Below, piece by piece: positions 8,006-15,234 of a DNA stretch of 38,543 nucleotides. How positions within the stretch are numbered: the stretch's first letter is position 1; every line of letters begins with the position of its first letter. The notes beneath the pieces were generated by a model. It saw only the letters and a list, made by a program, of their open reading frames with translations, had not been told where the DNA came from and did not search any database. Source of the stretch: RGIG250 sp964540025 (GTDB lineage: Bacteria; Bacillota; Negativicutes; Selenomonadales; Selenomonadaceae); contig CAZIKQ010000013.1 of assembly GCA_964540025.1 (NCBI GenBank), forward strand, positions 1 to 38,543. Direction: 5' to 3'. Made by a program: the position numbers and the translations under genes.

Positions 8006-8467
8006 ATGGACGAAAAAATTACCTCCCGTCATTTGACCTTTGACCTGTACGCCTGTAAGCTTACCCAGGAAGATCTGGCTGGGCGCTTGCGGGAGGATTT
8101 GCCGGGGCTGCTCAAAGCCGACGGGTTTCATGTTCTCATGACGGACAGCCGGGACGTGGATGAAAAGCATGTGGCGGCGATGGTCCTCCTACAGGAAGGG
8201 CATTTTACCGTGCATATCTATCCTGAGCTTCGCTATGCGGCCTGTGAGTTTTACCTGTGTGTGCCGGGAGCCAAGCCGGAACGGATTTTCAAGGAGCTGA
8301 AAAAGCTGCTGCGGCCGGAAAAGACCAAGACGACGTACCTCAAGCGGGGAGATTTTGGCAAGGAAACCGATATGAAGCCAAGGGTCAAAACGAGGTTCGC
8401 CCCTCTGCGGAAGATAAAGAATACCGGGGCAAAGATGATTTCCTGCCTGAAGACAAACAAGAAATGA
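8006..8467 (+). CDS. S-adenosylmethionine decarboxylase (SpeD)-like protein lacking the processing serine
   Basis: A 153-residue protein that follows the short bacterial SpeD fold. Residues 61-85 align by eye with the active-site region of AdoMet decarboxylase. In active enzymes a Glu-Ser bond in an ESH motif is cut to make the pyruvoyl group. Here the motif reads E64-G65-H66 (codons GAA GGG CAT), so the serine is glycine and autocleavage as known should be impossible. The two other catalytic positions seem kept: H70 in VHIYPE and C85 in FYLC. The last 35 residues are basic and not typical of the family. AGGAG precedes the ATG and a consensus promoter lies upstream. No speE or other polyamine gene is adjacent. 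The homology is reasonably clear; the activity is unknown and probably not classical decarboxylation. Confidence 0.72.
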   Translation: MDEKITSRHLTFDLYACKLTQEDLAGRLREDLPGLLKADGFHVLMTDSRDVDEKHVAAMVLLQEGHFTVHIYPELRYAACEFYLCVPGAKPERIFKELKKLLRPEKTKTTYLKRGDFGKETDMKPRVKTRFAPLRKIKNTGAKMISCLKTNKK

Positions 8468-8473
8468 TATCGG

Positions 8474-8510
8474 GGCGGCTGCCGTGGGCAGCTGCCTCTT
8501 TTCTTTTTCC
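8474..8510 (+). terminator. Terminator of the SpeD-like gene
   Basis: The stem GGCGGCTGCC (8474-8483) and GGCAGCTGCC (8487-8496) has a 3-base loop and one G-T pair, and is followed by TCTTTTCTTTTT. Confidence 0.75.
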
Positions 8511-8521
8511 TCCGGATGAAA

Positions 8522-8578
8522 GTCTACTAATAGACGAATGTTTGCCTTGCTTTTTTGCTAATGATTTAGTAAACTAAA
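8522..8578 (+). promoter_or_regulatory. Two small inverted repeats before the amino-acid transporter
   Basis: GTCTA-CTAA-TAGAC (8522-8535) and TTTAGT-AA-ACTAAA (8565-8578) have centres 43 bases apart, about four helical turns. They lie in the only gap before the permease gene and could be operator half-sites for a dimeric regulator such as the nearby MarR protein. No clear -35 and -10 pair is visible. Confidence 0.35.
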
Positions 8579-8612
8579 GAGGATTTTGAATACCCCGAAG
8601 GAGGTCGTATCG

Positions 8613-9257
8613 GTGGAGCAGATTTTACATACCTCTGCTTTGATGCTTGAGGGGTCAAAGATAACTCTGCAAATCTTTTTTCTGACCTTGGTAATGGCTT
8701 TGCCCCTCGGACTGATCGTGGCCATGGCCAGGCTGTCCGGGCTGGGGGTTCTGCGCTGGGCCATGGAGTTTTACATTTGGATCATGCGGGGAACGCCGCT
8801 GATGCTTCAGCTGCTGTTCGTTTATTTTGCCCTGCCCATGGTGGGGATCCGGTTGAATGATTTAGCGTCGGCATTGCTGGCCTTTACCCTGAATTACGCG
8901 GCGTATTTCGCGGAGATTTTCCGGGCGGGGATTCAGTCGATTCCCCGGGGCCAGTACGAGGCTTCAAAGACCTTGGGCTTCACCTATGGGCAGACGATGC
9001 GGCACATCATCGTGCCGCAGATGATCGCCCGGGTACTGCCGCCGGTTTCCAATGAGACGATAAACCTTGTAAAGGACACTTCCCTCATTTATATTCTGGC
9101 CATGAATGATTTGCTGCGGGTGGCCCGCACCATCGTCCAGAGGGAGTTTGATATGACGCCCTTTTTCATTGCGGCGGTTTTTTATCTGGTCATGACCTTT
9201 GTTTTGACCTGGGGGTTCAAGAAGCTGGAGGCGCATTATGCCAAATACATCGATTGA
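8613..9257 (+). CDS. Polar amino-acid ABC transporter permease
   Basis: A 214-residue inner-membrane permease of the HisM/GlnP type. It has about five hydrophobic segments, the conserved N-terminal pattern in which a helix is followed by MRGTPLMLQL, and the EAA loop that contacts the ATPase (EASKTLGFTYGQ followed by IIVPQ). I start it at the GTG at 8613, eight bases after AAGGAGG; a TTG 27 bases upstream would put that ribosome binding site inside the gene. The 3' end overlaps the ATPase gene by 20 bases, so the two are translated together. The substrate-binding protein is not adjacent and must be encoded elsewhere. The substrate cannot be named from sequence. Confidence 0.92.
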   Translation: MEQILHTSALMLEGSKITLQIFFLTLVMALPLGLIVAMARLSGLGVLRWAMEFYIWIMRGTPLMLQLLFVYFALPMVGIRLNDLASALLAFTLNYAAYFAEIFRAGIQSIPRGQYEASKTLGFTYGQTMRHIIVPQMIARVLPPVSNETINLVKDTSLIYILAMNDLLRVARTIVQREFDMTPFFIAAVFYLVMTFVLTWGFKKLEAHYAKYID

Positions 9258-10026
9258 GGACAATGGCGCCATGGTCCAGGTCACCGGGCTGACGAAGCGG
9301 TTCGGCGGGCTGACCGTATTGGACGGTATAGATATTACCATTCGCCGGGGCGAGGTGGTGGCGGTCCTGGGGCCCTCCGGCTCCGGCAAGTCCACGCTGC
9401 TCCGGTGTATGAACCGGCTGGAGGAGATCGATTCCGGCTCCATCGTGGTAGGGGGAGAGGCCCTGGTCGAAAATGACGACACGGGGAAGGCCCGCTATGC
9501 CGCCTCGGAGCGGGCCGGGAAAATTCTCGCCCGCATGGGCATGGTCTTTCAGCAGTTCAATCTGTTTCCTCATATGTCGGTTATCGAGAATCTCATGGCG
9601 GCCCCGAAAATCGTCAAGGGACAGATGGATGAGGAAATTCGCCCGGTGGCAGAGGAGCTGCTGCGAAAGGTGGGCCTCTTTGACAAGCGGGATGTGTATC
9701 CTTACCGGCTTTCCGGCGGGCAGCAGCAGCGGGTGGCCATTGCCCGGGCCCTGGCGATGCGTCCGGAGATTCTCCTTTTCGACGAGCCCACCAGCGCTCT
9801 GGATCCGGAGCTGACGGTGGAGGTTCTGCGGACGATACGGCAGCTGGCGGAGGAAAAAATGACGATGGTCGTGGTCACCCATGAGATGTCCTTTGCCCGG
9901 GATGTGGCCAGCCGGATCGTTTTCATGGATGATGGCCACATAATAGAAGAAAATACCCCGCAGGAGTTTTTCCTCAATCCGCAGGAGGAAAGGACCCGTT
10001 GCTTTTTAAGGAATATGCTGGATTAG
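9238..10026 (+). CDS. Polar amino-acid ABC transporter ATP-binding protein
   Basis: A 262-residue cytoplasmic ATPase of the GlnQ/HisP family. Walker A is GPSGSGKST (residues 45-53), the Q-loop region is MVFQQFNLFPHMSV, the signature is LSGGQQQR (158-165), Walker B with the catalytic Glu is LLFDEPTSALDP (about 178-189), and the switch His is in VVTHEM. The first 15 residues before the core are extra. GGAGG six bases before the ATG, inside the permease gene, supports this start. It energises the overlapping permease. The next gene, DAHP synthase, follows after a 69-base gap with a tandem repeat. Confidence 0.95.
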   Translation: MPNTSIEDNGAMVQVTGLTKRFGGLTVLDGIDITIRRGEVVAVLGPSGSGKSTLLRCMNRLEEIDSGSIVVGGEALVENDDTGKARYAASERAGKILARMGMVFQQFNLFPHMSVIENLMAAPKIVKGQMDEEIRPVAEELLRKVGLFDKRDVYPYRLSGGQQQRVAIARALAMRPEILLFDEPTSALDPELTVEVLRTIRQLAEEKMTMVVVTHEMSFARDVASRIVFMDDGHIIEENTPQEFFLNPQEERTRCFLRNMLD

Positions 10027-10034
10027 AATGGTCC

Positions 10035-10074
10035 GGTTCAGCAATCAGTACACAGGTTCAATAATCAGTACACA
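10035..10074. repeat. Tandem 20-bp direct repeat
   Basis: Two adjacent copies of GGTTCARYAATCAGTACACA (10035-10054 and 10055-10074) differ at two positions. They lie immediately upstream of the ribosome binding site of the DAHP synthase gene and could be a regulator site or a recent duplication. Confidence 0.8.
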
Positions 10075-10095
10075 GGAAGTATGGAGGAATAGAAT

Positions 10096-11109
10096 ATGAT
10101 AGTCGTAATGAAGCCTTCGGCCACCGAGGAAAATATCGTAAATGTCCAGAAGCATATAGAGTCCATGGGGCTGTCCACTCACCTTTCCAAGGGTTCGGAC
10201 GTTACCATCATCGGGGTTATCGGCGACAAGCATAAAATCGCCGTATTACAGATGAATTCCTACGAGGGCGTGGAAAAGACCGTCCGCATTACCGAGAAAT
10301 ACAAGCTGGTGAGCCGGGAATTTCAAAGCGAGCGCTCGGTAATCGACGTCCGGGGGGTAAAAATCGGTGGCCGGGAGCTGGCGATAATGGCCGGCCCCTG
10401 CTCCGTGGAGTGCGAGCCTCAGCTCATGGAGGCGGCCAAGGCGGTAAAGGCCGCCGGGGCCCAGTTCCTGCGGGGCGGCGCTTTCAAGCCCCGTACCAGT
10501 CCCTATGATTTCCAGGGGTTGGGAGAGGAGGGCCTGAAGCTCCTGGCCATGGCCGCAAAGGAATACGACCTGAGGGTGGTCACGGAAATCGTGGATATTG
10601 CCGACCTGGAGGTGATTTGCAAGTACGCCGATGTCTTGCAGATCGGCGCCCGGAATATGCAGAATTTCCGTCTGCTTCAGGCGGTGGGCCGCACCGACAA
10701 GCCGGTGCTGTTGAAAAGAGGGCTGGCGGCCACCATTGCGGAGTGGCTTAACGCGGCGGAGTACATCGTAAGCGCCGGCAATGATGACGTTATCCTCTGC
10801 GAACGGGGTATAAGGACATACGAGACGTTTACCCGCAATACCCTTGATCTCTCAGCGGTAGTGGCCGTGCAGGAGATGACCCATCTGCCCATTATTGTGG
10901 ATCCCAGCCACGGCACGGGTCGCCGCTCCATGATCGCCCCCATGTCCCGGGCGGCGATTGCCGCCGGGGCGGACGGCCTTATCATTGAGGTTCATCCTCA
11001 TCCGGAGGAGGCTCTTTCCGATGGTGATCAGTCCCTGAGGCCGGAGCAGTTTGCCGCGCTTATGGCGGAGGCCCGTCGTGTTGCTGAGGTAATGGGCCGC
11101 AGTATTTAA
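10096..11109 (+). CDS. aroF: 3-deoxy-7-phosphoheptulonate (DAHP) synthase, type I-beta
   Basis: A 337-residue enzyme for the first step of the shikimate pathway, joining phosphoenolpyruvate and erythrose 4-phosphate. Residues about 1-70 are a ferredoxin-like regulatory domain typical of the I-beta subclass. The rest is a TIM barrel with AGPCSVE (residues 99-105), the phosphate-binding FKPRTSPYDFQGLG, the metal/PEP segment VLLKRGL and the C-terminal DPSHGTGRR and EVHPHPEEALSDG motifs. GGAGG precedes the ATG at normal spacing. The regulatory domain suggests feedback inhibition by an aromatic product, as in the Thermotoga-type enzymes. It is followed after 25 bases by prephenate dehydrogenase, so this is a small tyrosine-biosynthesis operon. 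Confidence 0.95.
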   Translation: MIVVMKPSATEENIVNVQKHIESMGLSTHLSKGSDVTIIGVIGDKHKIAVLQMNSYEGVEKTVRITEKYKLVSREFQSERSVIDVRGVKIGGRELAIMAGPCSVECEPQLMEAAKAVKAAGAQFLRGGAFKPRTSPYDFQGLGEEGLKLLAMAAKEYDLRVVTEIVDIADLEVICKYADVLQIGARNMQNFRLLQAVGRTDKPVLLKRGLAATIAEWLNAAEYIVSAGNDDVILCERGIRTYETFTRNTLDLSAVVAVQEMTHLPIIVDPSHGTGRRSMIAPMSRAAIAAGADGLIIEVHPHPEEALSDGDQSLRPEQFAALMAEARRVAEVMGRSI

Positions 11110-11134
11110 CGGCTGGCAGAGGGGAGAACCCAAG

Positions 11135-12094
11135 ATGAACAGGGAAGATCAGGATTTGCTCCGCTTCACGTCCCACAGTGAAGATGTGCTAAGGGCTATC
11201 AGGAAAAACGCCCGGTTCCGGCTGGCCATTATCGGCGTGGGGCTTATCGGCGGTTCTCTTGGCCTGGCTTTGAAGGACCGGCTGGGGGAACAGGTGTACA
11301 TAACGGCGAACGCCCGCACGGCTAAGACCATGGAGCTGGCGGCAAAGCGCGGGGCCTGCGACCTGGCCACAAATGATCTGGCCCAGGTGGCGGGCGATGC
11401 GGACATCGTATTTCTCAGCACGCCGGTGCTTCAAATGGTGCCCATGGTGAAGAAGCTGATTCCCTATTTGAAGCCGGGGGCGGTTGTAACGGACGGGGGA
11501 AGCACCAAGGCCTATATTGCCGGGGAGCTGAAGGGGATTCTGCCCGCCGGGGTTTCCTACGTGGCGGGCCATCCCATGACCGGCAAGGAAAAGAGCGGCG
11601 TGGAGGCGGCGGATAAGGATCTCTTCGTTCACCATTGCTACGTGGTCGTCCGGGATACGGGAGCCCCGGAGGAAGCGGTTAATAAAATTATCGGCCTGGC
11701 TGAGACGGTGGGCTCTTCGGTAACTACCATCGACATCAGAAAGCACGATCGCTGCGCCTCTTTGATCAGCCATATTCCCCATGTGGCTGCCGCCGCCCTG
11801 GTGACGCTGCTGGACAGGAGCGGGGATGATCTGGCCGACGCCATGAAGCTGGCGGCGGGAGGCTTTAAGGATACCACCCGGATCGCCAGCTCCAACGCGG
11901 ATATGTGGTCGGATATTCTGCTGACGAACCGGGAAGCGGTTACCGGCCACCTGGAAAGCCTGAAGGGAATTTTGGATGAGGTCATAAGGGCGGTCAGCGA
12001 GGGAAACCGGGAGGCCCTCCATGAATATTTCGCCGCGGCCAAACGCCGCCGGGATATTGTCATCGCCGAGACGGAGAAAAAATTCGACCTGTAA
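11135..12094 (+). CDS. tyrA: Prephenate dehydrogenase
   Basis: A 319-residue NAD(P)-dependent enzyme that converts prephenate to 4-hydroxyphenylpyruvate for tyrosine. The Rossmann motif GVGLIGGSLG begins at residue 34. The family segments STPVLQM, TDGGSTK, GHPMTGKEKSG and HDRCASLISHIPH follow; HPMTG includes the catalytic His region. The helical C-terminal dimerisation half runs to the end. There is no fused chorismate mutase and no ACT domain. The 30-residue N-terminal extension before the Rossmann strand is unusual, but GGGGAG upstream of the ATG supports this start. The tRNA-Arg gene follows after its own promoter. Confidence 0.94.
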   Translation: MNREDQDLLRFTSHSEDVLRAIRKNARFRLAIIGVGLIGGSLGLALKDRLGEQVYITANARTAKTMELAAKRGACDLATNDLAQVAGDADIVFLSTPVLQMVPMVKKLIPYLKPGAVVTDGGSTKAYIAGELKGILPAGVSYVAGHPMTGKEKSGVEAADKDLFVHHCYVVVRDTGAPEEAVNKIIGLAETVGSSVTTIDIRKHDRCASLISHIPHVAAAALVTLLDRSGDDLADAMKLAAGGFKDTTRIASSNADMWSDILLTNREAVTGHLESLKGILDEVIRAVSEGNREALHEYFAAAKRRRDIVIAETEKKFDL

Positions 12095-12107
12095 TTTCAA
12101 ATTTTGT

Positions 12108-12136
12108 TGGACAATGGGGCAGCAGTATGATACAAT
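12108..12136 (+). promoter_or_regulatory. Promoter of tRNA-Arg
   Basis: TGGACA (12108-12113), 17-base spacer and TACAAT (12131-12136), 25 bases before the mature tRNA 5' end. Confidence 0.6.
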
Positions 12137-12160
12137 ACTCTCCGTTGCACAGTGAAATAA

Positions 12161-12235
12161 GCGCTCGTAGTCCAGTGGATAGGACGGTGGCCTCCGAAGC
12201 CGCAAGCGTGGGTTCGACTCCCGCCGAGCGCACCA
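12161..12235 (+). tRNA. tRNA-Arg (anticodon CCG), CCA encoded
   Basis: A 75-base cloverleaf. Acceptor stem GCGCTCG pairs with CGAGCGC. The D stem is GTCC/GGAC. The anticodon stem GTGGC/GCCGC closes the loop CTCCGAA, whose anticodon CCG reads the arginine codon CGG. The variable loop has 4 bases. The T arm GTGGG-TTCGACT-CCCGC carries the invariant TTCGA. Discriminator A and CCA are encoded. CGG is a common arginine codon in the surrounding genes. Confidence 0.97.
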
Positions 12236-12303
12236 GTTGCATTGCCCTTTCAACTTGGTTGTCACAGTTGAAGTTCCGGCTCATAAAGAGCCAATTAGAT
12301 TTT

Positions 12304-12346
12304 CGAGGAGAGCACGGTATTGTACCGTGCTCTCCTCGTTGTTTTA
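12304..12346 (+). terminator. Terminator after tRNA-Arg
   Basis: A 16-bp perfect stem (12304-12319 and 12323-12338) with a 3-base loop, followed by TTGTTTTA. A smaller hairpin, GGCTC-ATAAA-GAGCC (12278-12292), lies between it and the tRNA. Confidence 0.85.
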
Positions 12347-12364
12347 TAGACTAAAGGCCACAAT

Positions 12365-12396
12365 AAAAAAAGCGGGCCACATCATTGTAGCCCGCT
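12365..12396 (-). terminator. Terminator of the candidate small RNA
   Basis: On the minus strand AAAGCGGGC, a 12-base loop and GCCCGCTTT form a 9-bp stem, followed by a run of T. Confidence 0.75.
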
Positions 12397-12500
12397 TTCC
12401 CGCAAACGAGAATCAGGTGGGGTGATACTCCCGCATCTCCTATTGTAGCCCTGTAACTATATGGCGACGGCGGCCCGTTCCGTCCTCAAAGTCTCTTTCT
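12365..12500 (-). ncRNA. Candidate small structured RNA
   Basis: A self-contained minus-strand transcription unit without a coding frame. A promoter (12507-12534) predicts a start near 12500, and transcription would end at a hairpin with stem AAGCGGGC/GCCCGCTT followed by seven T. Inside, GACGG/CCGTC near the 5' end and GAGA/TCTC around a G-rich centre can pair. The ten-base string GGGCTACAAT occurs twice, once internally and once in the terminator, which could allow alternative pairing. I do not match it to 6S, SRP, tmRNA, RNase P or a known riboswitch class, and no gene directly follows it on that strand. Confidence 0.45.
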
Positions 12501-12506
12501 GGCTAT

Positions 12507-12534
12507 AGTATATTCATGTGTCAGGGATTGTCAA
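12507..12534 (-). promoter_or_regulatory. Promoter of the candidate small RNA
   Basis: On the minus strand TTGACA (12534-12529), 16-base spacer and TATACT (12512-12507). Confidence 0.6.
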
Positions 12535-12594
12535 TGTGTTTGAGCGTTCCCGATAAACAAGCACTGCACATATTGATGTTCGTTTGTTTCCTCC

Positions 12595-12861
12595 TTATGC
12601 CATAGATGGCGCCGCGCATGGATGACCGTATTCATAGATGGCGTCACTGGGGAGATCGATTTCGTCAGTCCAAAATACGCACGTCCGGCTGCTGTCCAGC
12701 TGAACCTGTTGAAACAGGCCATAGGTTGTCATCAGTACGCGATAACTTGGAATTGCCTGAATATCTTCCTTTACGTCGTATAAGACGGCTTTCCCGTCAT
12801 CGAACAAAACGCGCAGGCAGTAATTGTCCATCGGCTCAAGGGTCTTGATTCTGGGAATCAT
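12595..12861 (-). CDS. DUF2442 domain protein
   Basis: An 88-residue protein with the short beta-rich DUF2442 pattern: a strand with NYCLRVLFDDGK, YDVKEDI, then a C-terminal strand around TCVFWTDEIDLPSDAIYE. DUF2442 proteins are typically encoded directly beside DUF4160 proteins, and the pair has been suggested to be toxin-antitoxin-like; I know of no firm function. The ATG at 12861 follows AGGAGG; the in-frame ATG 15 bases earlier is itself part of that ribosome binding site. The stop of the frameshifted DUF4160 gene is 18 bases upstream. Confidence 0.82.
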   Translation of the reverse strand: MIPRIKTLEPMDNYCLRVLFDDGKAVLYDVKEDIQAIPSYRVLMTTYGLFQQVQLDSSRTCVFWTDEIDLPSDAIYEYGHPCAAPSMA

Positions 12862-12879
12862 GGATGGCCTCCTCAATTT

Positions 12880-13133
12880 CTATTTCAATGGCGGGAGCTT
12901 TTTGATTTTTTGCGAGTCCCACATTTCCTGCAATTCAGATTGATGCTTTTTTAGCCACTCTTTCACTAACTCTGGCCTTTTTGCGGGAGGTCGCCCTGTA
13001 TCATTTCCAATGTCTTGATATTGAATTCCCCGAGATACTCGCCATACAGGGCGTGAATATGGCTTGGTTCATGTTCCTTTGGTTTGAAGAACATTTTGAT
13101 AACGATTCCATAAAATCTTGCTATTTCCGGCAT
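12880..13133 (-). pseudogene. DUF4160 protein gene with a frameshift
   Basis: From the ATG at 13133 (GGAGG at good spacing) the frame encodes the conserved DUF4160 start: MPEIARFYGIVIKMFF, then HEPSHIHALYGEY. After GDLPQK it goes out of frame near the CCCGCAAAAAGG run at about 12975-12988 and stops at once. In the next frame the expected C-terminus continues (RPELVKEWLKKHQSEL) and stops at 12880-12882. Adding one base in the C or A run would give a full-length protein of about 84 residues. This is a one-base indel, either a real mutation or a sequencing error. Without a fix it yields a truncated protein of 55 residues. Confidence 0.75.
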
Positions 13134-13212
13134 ATATTTTCCCTCCACTCGCCAGTCCTTCGGGGCGGCTTTTTATTTGCCCTGCCATGGCTTTTGTCCG
13201 CGTCTGAGTCTT

Positions 13213-13557
13213 TCACGGATGAGGCTTGTAACTCACGGTTTTTTCAGCGATAAATTGGGCTCGGGCTGTGGCGGCGAATGTGTCGGCTCCTTCTCCGATA
13301 GTCCTGATCACTTTCTGGGATCTGAGACGGGCATTGGCCGCAAGGTATTTTACATAGTCAAGGATGATGGTTCGGTCACGGGGGCTCAAGCTTGACAAAA
13401 TCAATGAGGACTTGTCGTTCCCGGTAGCCAAAGCCGTGTTGCCGGACAAGTTTATCAATGCTTTACCCGGAAATTGGCTTAAACATCTCACCCTCTTGAT
13501 TAGTTTAACAAGTAAAAAGTTGAGCGTCAACAAAATGTTGTTGATAGACATTACCAT
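13213..13557 (-). CDS. Doubtful ORF, possible regulator remnant
   Basis: A 114-codon frame without a visible ribosome binding site. The middle part (LSPRDRTIILDYVKYLAANA) has the look of the helical segment that follows the helix-turn-helix in some small regulators, but no DNA-binding helix precedes it and the start region is AT-rich and hydrophobic. It may be a decayed gene next to the DUF4160/DUF2442 pair, or chance. Confidence 0.22.
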   Translation of the reverse strand: MVMSINNILLTLNFLLVKLIKRVRCLSQFPGKALINLSGNTALATGNDKSSLILSSLSPRDRTIILDYVKYLAANARLRSQKVIRTIGEGADTFAATARAQFIAEKTVSYKPHP

Positions 13558-13836
13558 CTATAATAGCAACTGAGGAAAGTTTTTTGTGCTTGCGGGCTCC
13601 CGGGTTGTCACGGGGGAGTAGATAGGGGAGACTTCCGGGCAATTTTCTGACTGTCTGCATTATAACCGAAAGCTGTTCTGTGGCGATGGTGAGGAATTGC
13701 CTTGCAATTCCCGGAAGGACTGCATTATAATATTATCGGGTAAGTGGATACATATTGCCGCAACTTTATAAAGCGTTCCCCACAGGGGAGGCTGTCAGGC
13801 CGATTAGCGGTTATCACATCTGGAAGGATTTTTGCT
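13558..13836 (+). promoter_or_regulatory. miaB upstream region with promoter
   Basis: TTGCAA (13703-13708), a 17-base spacer and TATAAT (13726-13731) form a good promoter, leaving a leader of about 100 bases. CTGCATTATAA occurs at 13655-13665 and 13720-13730; the second copy overlaps the -10 box. Confidence 0.6.
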
Positions 13837-15234
13837 TTGAAAAAAAAGAAATTATATATTGGAGTTTACGGCTGTCAGATGAATGTGGCGGACAGCGAGC
13901 GGATGGCCGGGGAGCTGGCGGCTATCGGCTATGAGCGGCTGCCGGAGTCGGCGGCTCCCGACGAGGCCGATATGATTCTGCTGGTTACCTGCTGCGTCCG
14001 GGAGACGGCGGAGGATAAGATATACGGTAAGCTGGGGGAGTATAAGCGCCTGAAGGAGAATAATCCCCGCCTTATTCTGGGCATTACCGGCTGCATGGCC
14101 CAAAAGGAGGGGGAGGCCCTGATAAAGCGGGCGCCGCACCTGGATTTTGTTTTGGGGACCAATAAGCTGGCGGAGCTGGCGCCCCTGGTACAGAAGCTGG
14201 AGGAAGCCCGGACTGTCCTTGAGGGACTGGGGGCTGAGGACGATGAGGCTCTGGCGGAGGCAAAAAAGGTCCTTCGCCGTCAGCGGGTGGTGGATACGGC
14301 GGAGAAAAACGATATAGCCGAGGGACTGGCCATTGCCAGACAGGGATCTCTGTCTGCCTGGGTTCCCATTATGTACGGGTGCGACAATTTTTGCGCCTAT
14401 TGTATCGTCCCCTACGTCCGGGGCCGGGAGCGGAGCCGTAAGCCGGAGGATATTCTCCGGGAAATCCGGGAAGCGGTTGACGGCGGCTTCCGGGAAGTAA
14501 CGCTGCTGGGACAAAATGTGAACAGCTTTGGCAAGGATCTGCCGGAAGCGGAGAGAATGACCTTTGCCCGGCTGCTGTCCGAGGCAGACAAGGCGCCGGG
14601 TTTGCTGCGCCTCCGTTACATGACCAGTCATCCCAAGGATATGTCGGATGAGGTCATAAGGGCGGTGGCGGAGGGGGAGCATATCTGCGAGCACTTCCAC
14701 CTGCCGGTCCAGTACGGCTCCGACAGGATCCTCAGGGCCATGAACCGGGGCTACACTACGGAGGCGTACCGGGATTTGGTCCGCCGGGTCCGGGAGGCGG
14801 CGCCTTTTGGGAGCTTGACCACCGACCTTATCGTGGGGTTCCCGGGAGAGACGGAGGAGGACTTTTTGGAGCTTCTGGCCTTTATAAAGGAGATCCGCTA
14901 CGATCAGGCTTACACCTTTATCTATTCCCGGCGGTCAGGCACACCGGCCGCCGAAATGGATAATCAGGTTCCGGAAGAAATCAAGCACCGGCGGCTCAAC
15001 CAGTTGATGGAGCTGCAAAACCGAATCAGTCTGGAAATAAATGAAAGGCTGGTGGGGACTTTGCAGGAGGTAATGGTAGAGGGCCCCAGCGTGAAGAATC
15101 CTTCTGTGTGGACGGGCCGCGCCAGGACGAATAAAATCTGCCTCTGGACCCATGGAACGGAGCGGCCGGGACAGCTGGTGAGCGTTAAGGTGACCCAGGC
15201 GCAGACCTGGCTGCTGCGGGGAGAAATACCATAA
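13837..15234 (+). CDS. miaB: tRNA-2-methylthio-N6-dimethylallyladenosine synthase
   Basis: A 465-residue radical-SAM methylthiotransferase that adds the 2-methylthio group to i6A37 of tRNAs reading UNN codons. The N-terminal UPF0004 domain supplies three cluster cysteines: C13 (YGCQMN), C53 (TCCVRETAEDK; C52 is an extra neighbour) and C86 (GCMAQ). The radical-SAM triad is C182, C186 and C189 in CDNFCAYC. YVRGRERSRKPEDI and LTTDLIVGFPGETEEDF are typical, and the last 65 residues are a TRAM RNA-binding domain. I start it at the TTG at 13837 because GGAAGG lies upstream and the protein core begins at once; an in-frame GTG at 13744 would add 31 unconserved residues. mutS follows after a structured leader. 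Confidence 0.94.
   Translation: MKKKKLYIGVYGCQMNVADSERMAGELAAIGYERLPESAAPDEADMILLVTCCVRETAEDKIYGKLGEYKRLKENNPRLILGITGCMAQKEGEALIKRAPHLDFVLGTNKLAELAPLVQKLEEARTVLEGLGAEDDEALAEAKKVLRRQRVVDTAEKNDIAEGLAIARQGSLSAWVPIMYGCDNFCAYCIVPYVRGRERSRKPEDILREIREAVDGGFREVTLLGQNVNSFGKDLPEAERMTFARLLSEADKAPGLLRLRYMTSHPKDMSDEVIRAVAEGEHICEHFHLPVQYGSDRILRAMNRGYTTEAYRDLVRRVREAAPFGSLTTDLIVGFPGETEEDFLELLAFIKEIRYDQAYTFIYSRRSGTPAAEMDNQVPEEIKHRRLNQLMELQNRISLEINERLVGTLQEVMVEGPSVKNPSVWTGRARTNKICLWTHGTERPGQLVSVKVTQAQTWLLRGEIP

Noticed and set aside
12365..12500. Reading the candidate small RNA as a T-box, cobalamin, TPP or 6S element
   Set aside because: The specific consensus strings and the long-hairpin shape of 6S are not present, and no gene follows on that strand.
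12975..12990. Programmed -1 frameshift in the DUF4160 gene
   Set aside because: The five-A run is not in a good slippery-heptamer phase and no stimulating hairpin is evident; a one-base indel is simpler.
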